64,000 nucleotides of DNA from the NCBI GenBank assembly GCA_946811695.1, contig OX328124.1:94271535-94335534 (forward strand), in the 5' to 3' direction. Origin of the DNA: Gonocerus acuteangulatus (Eukaryota > Arthropoda > Insecta > Hemiptera > Coreidae). The first letter of the stretch is position 1. Each line of letters starts with the position of its first letter. Of this stretch, positions 1 through 12,300 are shown in pieces. Under the pieces are notes generated by a model. The model was given only the letters and a program-made list of their open reading frames with translations, was not told the DNA's origin and did no database searches. The translations under genes were made by a program, and so were the position numbers.

Positions 1-112
1 GTAAAATTTCTTTAAATCTTTACTGATCTTAACATCTAGGAACAAAAAGAAAGTCCATCTGAAGTTCTAATAAAAATACCTCAGGAAGTTTTGGTTGTTT
101 AATTTGCATTAT

Positions 113-1235
113 AGCGTGGTTCTTCCCTCCTTCCATAGGATGTTCAACCCGCTTATGAGGTTGACCTCATGATGCAATCCGGAAAATGCCGACTAGAAAA
201 TGTCATGTTTTAAATCCCATAGATCAAAAACATTTTTTCTTTATCTATCTATCTATCGCTAGATTTAGTAGAGAAAGTCGCGCGTAAAAAATATTTAAGC
301 TCATGTTTTCGAGTTCATATGCTTGCAGGTACATATTTACAGTTTATTTAAATGTAGAAAAATGAATGCAACCATATCTGTAACATTTTACGACAAGAAT
401 TGGTACAACTAATTTTCCTAACTAATTTTTAGTTTGGTTATTCAGAAACTTGCTTACAGAAACACTTCCTATAAGGGGTTTATAAGGTAGACAAACGAAG
501 AAAAGTATTTTTAAGCGTTATCTGTAAATGTTAACGATAAAAGTTGATACTCCTAGTGTTCCCAACTAATTTTTAGTTCAGAAAAGATTGATTAAGTTGA
601 AACTTGTTCCAGATGTTTGACATTCTCCAATCTAATATATTTAAATTTTGGTTGCGATTGGAGAGAATGAAGTGTTGGGGAAAATGTATTAATAGGTATG
701 AAAAGTTATCGGATTTTGGTATATTTTCTAAAATATCTGGAAAACTGTTGCTGTTGAAATTCATGGTAGTAAAAGGTTACCATTCAAAATCCTACTAAAT
801 TCTCTACAAGAAACGTTCTGATGTAATTTTCCATGGGGCGTTAAATCTTCGAAATTGTTAGTTTTCAACAGGTCTTTGTCTCTGTTTACATAATTTTTTA
901 ATTGATTGTACTTTTTTTTTTAAATTTCTATTTAACAGTAATATGAGAATTTTAGTAAAACATGGCAAGAAAATGAGAAACAGTGTTACAGTGTTTCCAA
1001 GAGCGAACGTTGAAAAAGTATATTAAGTCATTTCCGCTTATGATACAATCAGTTTATTATTGCAGCGCTTAAAATCTTATATTACTTCTCTATGAGATAT
1101 CATCAAAAAATTTTCAGGAAAAACATCAAAACATTAGCATCATTAAATGCTTCTGTTCCTGTACCACTGACACTAGGGATATGAATGAAAACGCGCTAAG
1201 ATGACGCAGTTGTTGGTGGAATTCGGACATTGGTA
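113..1235 (+). repeat. Family X repeat, copy 1
   Basis: Starts TATAGCGTGGTTC, then CCGCTTATGAGGTTGACCTC and GTGCCGACTAGAAA-type sequence. It continues through GTTCATATGCTTGCAGGTAC and TTTAAATTTTGGTTGCG, and ends near CGCGCTAAGATGACGCAG (1190-1208). The order of blocks is the same as in the 16.6-kb copy. The internal microsatellite here is only a short TATC run (240-255). Non-coding and diverged. Confidence 0.75.
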
Positions 1236-1807
1236 TGTTTGCATTAATAATTCGAACTGAAGGACATATTTTTTTCTTTATGTATTAGTTAAAAAAAAAA
1301 ATGGAAAAACGAAATACTTGTGTTTACCGCTATTCATATTCATAAATGTATCATATTCAAATTATTATTATAATAATGTATCGTGATTATTTAAGCTTCT
1401 ATAGAAAAATTATATCTAATACATCGTTTTCTTGGTTCTTTGTAGTCTATATTTTATAGATACATATTAATTCTATGAAAAAAAGAATTTCCGATTTACA
1501 TATTTGAAAATATTATGCATTTGGTAGTTTGTTATTTACGGCTACTGATTAGTTCTATTCTTCATTACACGTTATTTTTGTATATTCAAGAGCATTCCTT
1601 CGCGATAAAGAGGAAAAAACAAACTCAAAACAGAGCAATTACAAAATAAAAATATTGTCATACAATTAAGCACGTGTACTGTTAATTACTGAGTAAATAC
1701 AGTTTCTGAAGGCATGACGGAAGAAAATAATATTTTTTTTTTTAATAAATAATTTTACTCTTTTAAAGAGAAAGGCTTAAAGTATATATACGCTACAAGT
1801 TTACAGT

Positions 1808-1817
1808 GTATATGTGT

Positions 1818-1874
<57 letters not shown>

Positions 1875-1880
1875 TATTAA
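1808..1880. repeat. TA microsatellite
   Basis: TA array with TGTGTATACA edges, immediately upstream of SINE A. Confidence 0.9.
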
Positions 1881-1884
1881 ATAC

Positions 1885-2242
1885 GGGGGCGAGGTTAGCT
1901 CAGTGGTAGAGCACTCGACTAATGAACTGGAGGACCAGGTTCAAAACCCGAGCGCGCACTAAAGATTTTTTCTTCTAGTGCTGCCGTTCGAGGGTTGGAT
2001 TTGGGGTCCCAGATCGTCCCTAGGCTCACCCAGCCTTTAATTAATTTAATTAATAATGGGTACCTTGGGTGCTAATGACTCTAGCAGTCGAAGCAGCCAA
2101 GGGGAAAATCAGGCGGCCGGAGCATAGTGCTGACCACACTATCTCCCTAGTGTGCCGTATGGTCAAGAATCAGATACCTCTACAGTATCTGCCCCTCTGG
2201 GCCCTTGTGGCCTGTTAAGGGACTGATTTTTTTTTTTTTTTT
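1885..2242 (+). mobile_element. SINE family A, full-length, tRNA-derived
   Basis: tRNA-like head: GGTTAGCTCAGTGGTAGAGC (box A-like), CTCGACTAATGAACTGGAGG, GGTTCAAAACC (box B-like). Body: GGATTTGGGGTCCCAGA, CGGCCGGAGCATAGTGCTGA, CTCCCTAGTGTGCCGTATGG, GGCCCTTGTGGCCTG, ending in a T-rich run. Pol III-type internal promoter boxes and a non-tRNA body identify a SINE rather than a tRNA gene; the head lacks a proper cloverleaf. Confidence 0.8.
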
Positions 2243-2284
2243 ATATATACAATAAATACATATATACACACATATATGTACAAC

Positions 2285-2472
2285 AGTATACAGTTTCTTA
2301 CGCGGGGTATGTGGGTTCGAGTCCCATCTAAAGCAGACTGAGTTCTTTCATCCATGGGCCCGCTGAAATAATTCTCTGTTCGGCCATGGATGTTTAGGGA
2401 GGGTAGAACCCTACAGATAGCCCGGACACTACTGGCCTTGATGTGGAAACGCCGTAAAAAGAAAAATAAATA
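2285..2472 (+). mobile_element. SINE family B-like
   Basis: GGGTATGTGGGTTCGAGTCC (box B), CTCTGTTCGGCCATGGATG, then GATGTGGAAACGCCGTAAAA tail. Parallel to the 46.4-kb copy. Confidence 0.65.
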
Positions 2473-2590
2473 GTATACATTTGGCGTTTCTGTTTGTTTC
2501 AACTCAGAAATTGTATCACATTTCAAACAGGATAAACATATCTAATAAAGAACATATTATTTACATATACATATATGTTTCTATATACAG

Positions 2591-2598
2591 ACACACAT

Positions 2599-2667
<69 letters not shown>
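2591..2667. repeat. CA/TA microsatellite
   Basis: CA run followed by about 26 TA units; both-strand frames here are translated repeats. Confidence 0.95.
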
Positions 2668-2670
<3 letters not shown>

Positions 2671-2679
2671 TTATTTATA

Positions 2680-4340
2680 TTTACGTTTCGAAGAGCTCTG
2701 TAAGAGAAAATGTACAAGAATTTTGGCCAAATTGAAGCAGTAAGGGAAGATTTATTGGAGACATTCTGGCGTTTATAGTACAATCACTAGGGAAACCCTA
2801 AAGATAGAACTCACTATAAAGAGTGGCATGTGTATAGAGCCTCTCTATGAATAGACTCCACTCTATCTATAGAACTGACAAGGCTTACCCGAATAGATGG
2901 GATAATAAAGGAGGCAACTCAATTTATTTTCCCCCAAAATGGAACGGGCCTACTTGATTAAGTAGTACAATTTACTAAACTTCGCATACAATTTATATGG
3001 CAGAGCATTGTAGAGGTTTTAATTATACTTTACTCAAAAAATAGCTAAGTACATTTCTGTTCATGTACCAAGCACACCGAGGAATATGCTCAAACTAACC
3101 GATAAGAATCGAACATATTTAAAAAAAATGTTTTTGTCATATATTTGTTTTAGTGCTAGTCTAGTTGAACGAGAAGAAAAATCATTTCCTAAAAACACAC
3201 CTTCGAATTTTAGATTAGAGTAAGTTAATTGTAAAGAAAACTTTTAATCGACAAATCGTTCCTATTTTCACGTTACTTTTGCCCTTCATTGGTCGAGATA
3301 CGGAGAGAGCCAATATTTTCTGAATTATCATAAAGAGATTCTAGAAAGATTGAACGGCATTACCTTAAGGAACGGGAAAACAAGACTATGTGACATGTTT
3401 TAAATGGGAACTTAATGAAGGAGAAAATAAATATATCTAGTGCTGGAAACTTATGAATGATGGAGAATATAATTATATCTAGTGCAAGATGCGAAGAGAT
3501 CAGCCTTAATTTCAAACACCCTAGAGGGAAAAAATCGAATTCGAATGCTTGCATTGCAATTTGAAGGCTAAGGAAGACCTCTCACATAACTTTTGTCTTC
3601 ATGTTTATTTGGTCGCGAAATAATTTAGGGTTATGTATTTCCCAAGAAGAAATCAAGAAATGGTGAAGGTATTAAATGGTGATGACTGGGCAGTATCAAA
3701 AGTTCTGGAAACTAGTCAATTTTCAGTTGCAGAATATAATTTACAAAATTAAAATAATTTAACAAGTGTGTTTTTCAAAAGCAAATTGTAATATTTTTTT
3801 TCGTGTAATCGTTTATTATTTAGTAATTTACTTAAAATAAGTAGTATTTGTTCATCTGCTATTGTAGACGGTATAATTACTTATCATGGGCTGTTGTTAT
3901 ACGGTTTATTGTTGTTATTTATATTTAAAAAATATATCAGTATGTGTGTGTGTATTGAAGTAAAAGTTAAATAAGTTCATTGTTTTATTTAATGTATTAC
4001 TTGTTATTGTAACCGAATTTGGGCAGACTACATATATAATTTTGTTCCCTATCTTTTATGTACATGTATAAATAAGCATTATTTATTGGTATTATTATTT
4101 TCATGTTGACTCTGCCTCATTAGTCGGGCAAGGACTATTTCTAAGTTTGTATCCATAAGAAGGAAACATTTTAGTAGTCAAGGGAATTTTATTAATCTTG
4201 AGTGAGCTCCGAATTCTTATGGATCGATTCTGCTTATTTTCACAACGAATATTTCTGTTTAGTTGAAATATAGTAACGAGTTGAAACGACATATAGCAAC
4301 TTTCGTTGCGTTGAAGCATAAATAATATCTAATAAGGGTA
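2680..4340. other. No recognisable gene
   Basis: AT-rich unique-looking sequence. Short frames at 3360-3554 and 4101-4319 show no domain or compositional support. Confidence 0.6.
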
Positions 4341-4404
4341 AATTGATATTTTCATTACTGTATCCCTCCCCCCTCTTCTTTGTAATAAATAAAAAAATAA
4401 AAGA

Positions 4405-4560
<156 letters not shown>

Positions 4561-4574
4561 TTTTATTTTTTTAT

Positions 4575-4722
4575 TTATTTTTTTTTACGGCGCTTCGACG
4601 TCTAGGCCATTAGCACCGACATCCTGTGTGCAGCTAGGAATGTTCCCAACGAGCCGTGGGCGAACCCACCATCTCCCGCTCATGAATCTATGGCGCTGGC
4701 CACTAGACCGCGGGAGACCCCG
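4575..4722 (-). mobile_element. SINE family B
   Basis: Minus strand: CGGTCTAGTGGCCAGCGCC (box A-like), GAGCGGGAGATGGTGGGTTC (box B), GCTCGTTGGGAACATTCC, CAGGATGTCGGTGCTAATGG, CGAAGCGCCGTAAAAAA tail. tRNA-derived. Confidence 0.75.
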
Positions 4723-4769
4723 CTTATATTTGTTATTCAAAACTTCCATAATCATTAAAAATTAGGTAA

Positions 4770-5640
4770 TGCCGATTTTGTTAACAATAAAAGACAAACA
4801 ATGCACGCTTAGTGAATATTAATATGTTGATATGCTTCAACTAAATCTCATCCCTAATGGGCCATACACTAATGGAATGATGATGTGGGTGGAGCTAGGA
4901 CCTTAAACCATGAATAATAGCTTCGCATCTTACCGAAATCCAGGAGTATATACACCGCTGAGGTGTATGAAATTCTCCTGGGTGTATCTATATCACAGAA
5001 AATAGCGGTATGCTCAGACTCATTAATGTGTTAACACTCTCTCTTAATATTTACAACGCTATTCCTCAAAGTAATAATAATTAATATTTCAGAGCTCAAT
5101 GTCAGACTTCAAACTCTCACCGCCTGCAGGTAATCTTTAATTATTTAACGACTAGATGGACCTAGGGATGGTCTGGGACCACGATATGGCGAATCGATAA
5201 GATAAATAAACAAACTCCCTGAAATTGAGAGCTATCACTAATATACAAGTTGATATAATAATAAAAAAAATTAAACTAGAAATAAAATGTTATCATTAAT
5301 CAATCTATTGTTTAGAGATTTTTGCATAAATCAAGAATAATTTTAATAGAAATGATATTATATATATATATATGCTTCAAAATGATGAAATGTTAAATTG
5401 GGATGAAAATACAACAAGAATTGTTACCGGTTTTGAATATTCCCAGTAAAAATTACTTCCCCGAATTATGAGAATTCCCACCTACAAAATAATAAGTTCG
5501 ATTTTTATGACACAATCCGTCATGTTGTACCCGCATAACTAAACACATTTCTCAGAAGCTATTCAGCATCAAAAAGCTAATTTTGTGCTGAATTTAAATT
5601 TCATTTACAGGAGAACGTTGTTCAATTGTATGGAATTCTC
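4770..5640. other. No recognisable gene
   Basis: AT-rich, with one short TA run near 5361-5372. Nothing identified. Confidence 0.6.
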
Positions 5641-5960
5641 CTAAATGAGACAAAGAACCATTAGATTTCAATTTGCAGATAAAGAAGACAGACGACTCAA
5701 TTCTAGAGTTATCTATGTTATCTGCAAGCTTACCAATCCTATTTCTGTAGCTCAGACAACAAACTCTGGCAAATCAAACGTACAGCTCAAGCTTGGTCAA
5801 CCATGTCGGGCGATGCGATGCAAGATGAAATAGTTTTATGTCGATTGAGAATCGGTCATATCATTTTCACACACTCCTGCTTGACTTATAAAACTGAAAC
5901 CCCTATTTTTAGACAGTGTACCTGTAACAGTAAAACACATACAAGCGTACAAGGCGTGAC
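5640..5960 (+). pseudogene. Non-LTR retrotransposon C-terminal relic
   Basis: From 5803 a frame reads DEIVLCRLRIGHIIFTHSCL followed by KTETPIFRQC, the same LRIGHT-FTHSCL-C block as at 26.5 kb. Upstream sequence is frameshifted and not alignable by eye. The 85-codon frame continues into unrelated repeat sequence from about 5965. Confidence 0.7.
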
Positions 5961-6094
5961 TATAAAGTGTCCGATTCGTAGGAACTGCGACATCCTCTCA
6001 CATTTCCATAACGTTTTTATCCCTAGTGGAATTAATATAGTTAATATTTTTGGGAAATGAAAACACCAACTTCATCGAAATCCTGAAGGAAAGT

Positions 6095-6318
6095 TTTTTT
6101 TTTATTTAAATTTTTTTAACGTCCATTTATTATTAACTACGAATTTTAGGACGGGTTATCTATAGGTTACCACCCTTTTCTAGCCAGGATAGGGGTGATG
6201 CCTTTTCTTTTTTCGAAAGAAAAGCCACCACCCCTAGTGGGAATCGAACCCACGACCTTTGGCACGGAGTGTTAAGAGCTCACGCCTTAACCCTCACGGC
6301 TACCGGGTCTCCTGAAGG
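6095..6318 (-). mobile_element. SINE family C (tRNA with long variable arm)
   Basis: Minus strand: GGTAGCCGTGAGGGTTAAGG (box A-like), CTCCGTGCCAAAGGTCGTGG, GGTTCGATTCCCAC (perfect box B), TGGTGGCTTTTCTTTCG, ATCCTGGCTAGAAAAGGGTG, GATAACCCGTCCTAAAATTC. The spacing between the boxes suggests a Leu/Ser-type tRNA ancestor. Confidence 0.8.
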
Positions 6319-6471
6319 AAAGTTATAATTTAGGCATCACTAACTGACAGTAGCGGAAATTGCTCTCTCCGAGTCTTCGACATATGACCAAAAATTGTTT
6401 TTGATTTTAAGTATCTTCTTTTACTGTCTAATTAATATTACTGCTATAATCAATTAAAAAACGTTTACAAT

Positions 6472-6555
6472 ACTGTTGGTTAAGGAGCTTAACCTATTTA
6501 ATCAGACAAAAATGTTCTTACCAAAATTCATAAAAACTGGGCCATTTTTATGCCT

Positions 6556-6627
<72 letters not shown>

Positions 6628-6630
6628 AAC
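6472..6630 (-). repeat. Family X fragment with TA array
   Basis: GGTTAAGGAGCTTAACCTAT and ACCAAAATTCATAAAAACTG correspond to the X block next to its microsatellite; a TA array (6558-6624) follows at the expected place. Confidence 0.6.
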
Positions 6631-7184
6631 GAGCGAGCGAATGAATTATGTTCACTATTACATAAATTATTTATGTGAATAATAATTACTTAAATTCTTT
6701 TTTTTTTCTTTAATATGATCAACTTACAAAAAGATGGCTACTTTACTATACGAATTTTTTTATGCAAAACCATCAAATTAATTAAATGAATCAGAGAATT
6801 GTACGCACATTACTTAAGCTCAGAAGTTTCCCAAAGTTCTAGGCACTGGTATACCTGTCAACAAAGACGAAAAAATTACAATTACAAAACTTAGTGAACA
6901 TATAAATTTGTTTAAATAAATTATAATTGTTAAAGTATGTAATTCCTACTTTAATAATGTAAGTACTCATATTTAATATAAATACTCCTTTAGCATTCAT
7001 TTCAATACTCACTTTGCGAATCGTTAGAACGTTTCGCTGCATTAAAATTACTTGTATATTCTTATGAATGTATAAATATAAGTATGTTTTTACGAAAGTA
7101 TTATTTTTTTTCGAGTTTTCCATAAAACATATATAAATCCCAACAAATTGTTAATCCCAAAATTGTTAATCCCAAACAAACGAT

Positions 7185-7286
7185 TCTTTCCCCCCGCTGA
7201 TTAAAGAACTTAACCTATCGTTTAAGACAATGTATTTTGTAGCGAATTTCATCAAAATCTGACTATTATTGATGCTGCTAGAGTGC

Positions 7287-7354
<68 letters not shown>
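7185..7354 (-). repeat. Family X fragment with CA/TA array
   Basis: AAAGAACTTAACCTATCG and GCGAATTTCATCAAAATCTG correspond to the X block, followed by a CA array (7291-7328) grading into TA (7329-7354) in place of the pure TA array of other copies. Confidence 0.6.
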
Positions 7355-7357
<3 letters not shown>

Positions 7358-7358
7358 T

Positions 7359-7613
7359 GTTGTTCATTCGGCATCTGTCTCCAGCGGTCTTGCTCCTCCT
7401 GTCATCGCAATATTTCGCCGGATTCCTCTCCGGCTTCTTCTGGCAGTCACTCATCCTTCCTGGTTGGTAAGGGAATCCTTACTGGTTGGTAAGGTCATTC
7501 CCTTCCAACCAGCAAGGATGAGTGACTGCCAGAAGAAGCCGGAGAGGAATCCGGCGAAACATTGCGATGACAGGAGGAGCAAGACCGCTAGAGACAGATG
7601 CCGAATGAACAAC
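7359..7613. repeat. Foldback element: near-perfect 117-bp inverted repeat
   Basis: Left arm 7359-7475 and right arm 7498-7613 match at all but about five positions, with a 22-nt spacer. The arms contain GCCGGAGAGGAATCCGGC followed by GAAACATTGCGATGAC, a smaller stem followed by a GAAAC motif like that at Penelope-like 3' ends. Translation frames here are fortuitous. CA/TA microsatellites border both sides. Confidence 0.9.
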
Positions 7614-7909
7614 ACATTTAATTCCCAGCGAAGTAGCTTAAAAAACAACACACACATATATATATATATACACACATATACGCGACAACCATGGACATTT
7701 TCGTAACCTTTTGGGTCCGAAATGTCGATATTTTTCATCGGCACCACTTAAACGGAGCAGTTCACTCCCTATAGCGGGAGGGGAAATGCGCTAAAAGAAA
7801 ATATTACACCCCTGGATGGATGCGGAAGCCTCTCTTAACAGCCGTAGATAGTCAGTTCAATTCGCTATAAGGCATTTGTATTCACCGATTATTATTAATA
7901 ATGATACAC

Positions 7910-8062
7910 TTCATTGCCTTGCGGGAGATGATGAGTTCGAGTCCCACCGGTGTCAGGAATTTTCTCATCTCATGGCTCGTTGAGAAAATTCCTCGCTACA
8001 CCCAGGATGTCAGCGCTAACGGCGTGGATGTCGATGCACCGTAAAAAACTAAAAACTAAAAA
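7910..8062 (+). mobile_element. SINE family B
   Basis: Contains GCCTTGCGGGAGATGATGAG, GTTCGAGTCCCACCGG (box B), GGCTCGTTGAGAAAATTCC, GATGTCAGCGCTAACGGCG and the GATGCACCGTAAAAAACT tail. Confidence 0.75.
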
Positions 8063-8450
8063 CTAGCTGTATGTCTGTATGTTTGTTCCTTATACAAATC
8101 CACACCGTTCGACCGATTTTGACCAAACTTAGCATACAGGTAGATCTTGATATGGGGAGTGTCATAGGCTAACTTAAGAACGTATACTAGCTGTCTGACT
8201 GATCCTTATACAAAGCCACAGCGTTCGACCGATTTTGATCAAAGTTGGCACATATGTAGATCTTAATCCGGGGAGTGTCATAGGCTACGACTCACAGTTT
8301 GGAGGTCATGGGTTCGAACTGTGAACCCGAAAAGTTTCAGATTTGTGTTATTATATGTTAATATTACTCATTTGGTTTCTAATTTATTTTGTTTTTTCTA
8401 TATGCAGAAAGTAGGTGTAGCATGGCACGCCGGGTAATGGCTAGCGGACC
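8062..8450 (-). repeat. Family Z repeat (CTAGCTG... end), with internal duplication
   Basis: On the minus strand it starts near TAGCCATTACCCGGCGTGCC, then ATGCTACACCTACTTTCTGC, and ends CAGACATACAGCTAGTT. The block CACACCGTTCGACCGATTTT occurs twice (8100 and 8222) in a direct duplication. Class unknown; such ends are frequent in arthropod genomes and have been linked to non-autonomous elements. Confidence 0.65.
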
Positions 8451-11136
8451 GTAAATTTAAAACGAACCATCAATCACCATGCACTCGCCGAGGCTGGAAT
8501 TTGAGCACAGATCAGTTTTACACCCGATGCCTTACCAATTTGGATACGGTGCTAAATTTTTTATCGGTAAATATTTATTTATCTTAGCGAATCTTCATAT
8601 TTGTCTTAAGCTATACAATGACCTGGAAAGTTATTTATTTTTGTTAAAATGTTAAATGGAAAATTAAATAAATGTCGGATTATATTGCCTTGTGTATTAT
8701 ACAGTATTTTCTCTTTTAAACTTCATCGCCTGGTGACTTCATCTCCTCGTACATGCCGGCAAGTAGTCGAGTCGTATGTAACGCTAACATTGTCTGAATT
8801 CACATAGTAGTTTAGTTACTTGGAAGAAAAATTATCGAAGCTGAAAGCAGAACATATACGCACAAAGGATAAAGATTTGACGGGTACAGAGTTTATGGGG
8901 AGAGCAGGGATTGTAGGCACTAAATATTCAGGTCATATGCAGCGGGGTACATAGCAAATCTCTCTTTTTCTTTCTTTTTTTTTTTCGCAGAGCTATAAAG
9001 CTGCCCTATTACACCGCTTCTTCCAATACAGAACGGCGATTACAGAAGTTCTCATGAAGAAACCATTAATTTAATAACAGAATGAATAGCGGGTGACATT
9101 GAGTCGTCGGAGTGATAGAAAGCAATGAATTAAGAGGAGATCGTTGAACGTTGGGAGTGCGAAGGTAGAAGTTGTCAGGGTTCGATAAAACTAAATTTTT
9201 TACAAGAAAATTAGTTTTATTTTTTTCCGACGTTTAGGCTTGGAATTTGTATCATATTACAAGTTTTATTTATATACAGAATGTAATAACCAAGAAAGAA
9301 ATTAATTGAAATTGAAGTTTTATTATTTTTCACGATTCAATGATTTTACCATCAACAATGTTCGGCCATTGAAACGAAGTACTGACTATCAAAAAATAAA
9401 ACAATATCCTGAAGTATGACCCGTGTAAAATGCTCAAAATTGCTTTGGATGAAGATTAAAATAAAACTTATTCAAGGTAGCTAAATTAGTATAATGAACT
9501 AATAATACTTTTTAAAAAACTCATTGTAGGATAACAAGCGAGATAATAATTAAAAAAATATGTTTCCTGAATTGAAAAATTTGAAAAGATAAATATTTCT
9601 TTAAAAAAAAAAAACAAACAAAATCTCCAATATGTTTATTTCAATATAACTTCGTAAATATATAATTGCTATGAAAGGTAAGAATTTGAGAGTTTCAAAT
9701 AGCACAGGGGATTATCAAAAGTAGATAAGTCACGCAGAATTTTTAAAAATGTTTTACAAAACAGAAACGTTTTAGATTGAAGCATTGAGTTAGGAACAAT
9801 GGTTTCCCTGTTCTCAAAACCCAAGTACAAATGGGAAAATGCGCACAATGTATCAATAACGGATGACTTGATCCGTGATTGTTCGATCCTTTCGGCGCTG
9901 TTGGGATTCTTGCAGCTGAACGAATTTCCTGTCTTCCGCTGGATAACTGTGTATCCTTAACTTACTCAATCTATAACCATCTCCTCCATTGAAATTCTGG
10001 GGATGTTTTACAACCTCGATAGCTTAGCGGATGATCCTTTGTCGTGTGTTAAATGTCTCGAATCGAATTTCAGTTTTATCAAATTCTGTATGGTGGTTCG
10101 TGGTTAAGAATTTTGCTGCAACTCCTGATATTTTCTGACGTCGAATTAGATTAGCTGCACGGAAACCAAGAGTGTAGAATGGGTCAACAACCCAGAAATT
10201 GTATTTCAGTTTTTTTTTTTTATTGAATACTATATTTATTAACTTATTTGACAAGAAATAAAATAAGTAAAGGGTCAGCCAAATGAATGCATTTATCAAT
10301 TAGCAACCGCTGAAATGCAAAAGTTAATTACAACAGTTAAGCTGAAAGTCGTCCATTTAAACGTATATTATTTGCAAACGTACCAAACGAATCATTTGCA
10401 TTAATATACTGTTTTCAAAATTTATAAAAATCCGCTCTTATGTTAATATTCATTCTTAAACATTATCCGTTAATTTATTCTGTATTAATTTCACAGGCAT
10501 TACAAACTCTAAAATTGTTCAATGGAGCAAAAAAAGAGAATTCAAAAAACTCTGATGGAACGTTTATTCCAAATTGATGAAAAACTTAATTAAGATAATT
10601 ATTAATTGTATAAATGAAAGTAATTGAATGAAAACATTGCTCTAATCAATGTAAATATTTCATTGTAGCTAATTAAACTAACTTTGTTACAGACAAGGAG
10701 AAGGCCAATCAGGTTAAATAAATACTGAAGACTATGTGCAGCTTCTTTCCTATCTTAAAATTTAATCAGAATATTAACTCAGCAAATTGAACTTTTAAGG
10801 GAGTATTATTCTCTACAGAAAGGAATAACTATGTATAAATGTAACAAGCTAAATATCTTCCATTGTTTACAGTGAGTAAATAAAGTGAAGATATATAGCT
10901 CCCTTTATTAATGAATAGTCAATACTGCTCTCTGGGGTAAAATAAATTAAGGATCCTCAGCTAACTTTATTTATTATAGTGAATATTGCACTTATTGTAA
11001 AAAGTATTTCTGCAAGGCTATTAATAAATTATTAAAGGCTATTTATTATTAAAGGCAACTCTTATCCCTAGCTTCATTAGGAAAAAAAAATAGAAATAGT
11101 TAGTTTTCCCTTTGATCATAATTAAAAATTTACCAA
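8450..11136. other. No recognisable gene
   Basis: About 2.7 kb of AT-rich sequence with homopolymer runs. The 91-codon frame at 10024-10299 has no recognisable domain. No repeat relationships were noticed by eye. Confidence 0.55.
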
Positions 11137-11250
11137 GTTAGCTCTGTGGTAGTGCACTCGACTAATGAACTGGAGGACCTGAGTTTAAACAGGGTCGTGC
11201 ACTAAAGATTTTATGTTCGAGGCTTGGATTTGGGGTTCCAGACCGTCCCT
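11137..11250 (+). mobile_element. SINE family A, 5' fragment
   Basis: GTTAGCTCTGTGGTAGTGCA, CTCGACTAATGAACTGGAGG and GCACTAAAGATTTTATG, then GGATTTGGGGTTCCAGACCG. Truncated after the first third of the 1.9-kb copy. Confidence 0.75.
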
Positions 11251-12300
11251 AGGCTCAAATCGTTTCGCAGTTTATACCTTAATTGACCAAAATTACCAAT
11301 ATTATCTTAAAGTATTAGTTTTATGTGACGAATCACCAAAATAGCGGTCCCATAAATAAGCCACATTGATAACATTTTAAAATAATGTTTGTATGAGACC
11401 CCTTCCAATCCCGATCATAAAATACTGACTTCCTAATTTTCTTATTTTTTCCCTATTGATAAGAGGCTTAAGCATGAATGATTATGATGTGTTGGATGGC
11501 TTGATGGAAATTGGTGGTTTCAATCACCGTCGAGATTTTAATTACTCCAGCTTTTACTCTTTGGCTTTTGTATATGCAAATTCCATTCTCCAAGCCTATT
11601 AGCTATACTCGTGACGTCACATTCTCTAGAATATGCATGAGTAGCAATCGTATTACTCGAGACCTCTCATGCTATTTTTTTTTAATCAGACTTTTAGCAT
11701 TTTGTCCTCTCCCTCCATTTAGCGAAAACGCAAGTTAGTGTTTTGACTATGAAGCTTTTTTGTTTTACGTTATATATATATATATATATATATGTATTGG
11801 CTTACAGTACTCTTCTAAAGAAGGGATACGTGGAGACGTTCGTTATTCAAAATCCTGATATTTATTTTAAAAAGAAAAAGTATTGAATGTCTCTGAAATA
11901 GAAATTCAGAATAACCCTCCGACAGTTGCGCATAAATTCGTGCCATGATGACAAACATCCTCGCTATCCAATACAATAGCATAACTGGAAGACCAGAGTA
12001 ACTGTGCTATTACACGAGAAATCAGTGTTGCCAGGTTTCTATAAAGCAGAGTGGCTTGTTTGAAACAAATGTAAAATACTTGTTTTGCTTTTATACCTTT
12101 TTGCACGCTTAGGGTTTGACATCACTTTGAACGCCTCTGGCAAACAGGCTTATTCTTTATAGCCATTAAATAACAGTTTTGCTCGGGAGGTTTAGAAAGG
12201 TCGGTAACCAATACTTTGATACTACTGACCATAGTAGTATATGGATTCAATAATATACAACAATTTCTACTATGCTAAAACTGTAAATAAACAAAGTGTA

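Noticed and set aside
1887..1960. Functional tRNA gene
   Set aside because: Box A and box B are present but the acceptor and anticodon stems do not pair, and a SINE body follows. The same holds for the heads at 4.7, 6.3, 7.9, 23.4 and 54.3 kb.
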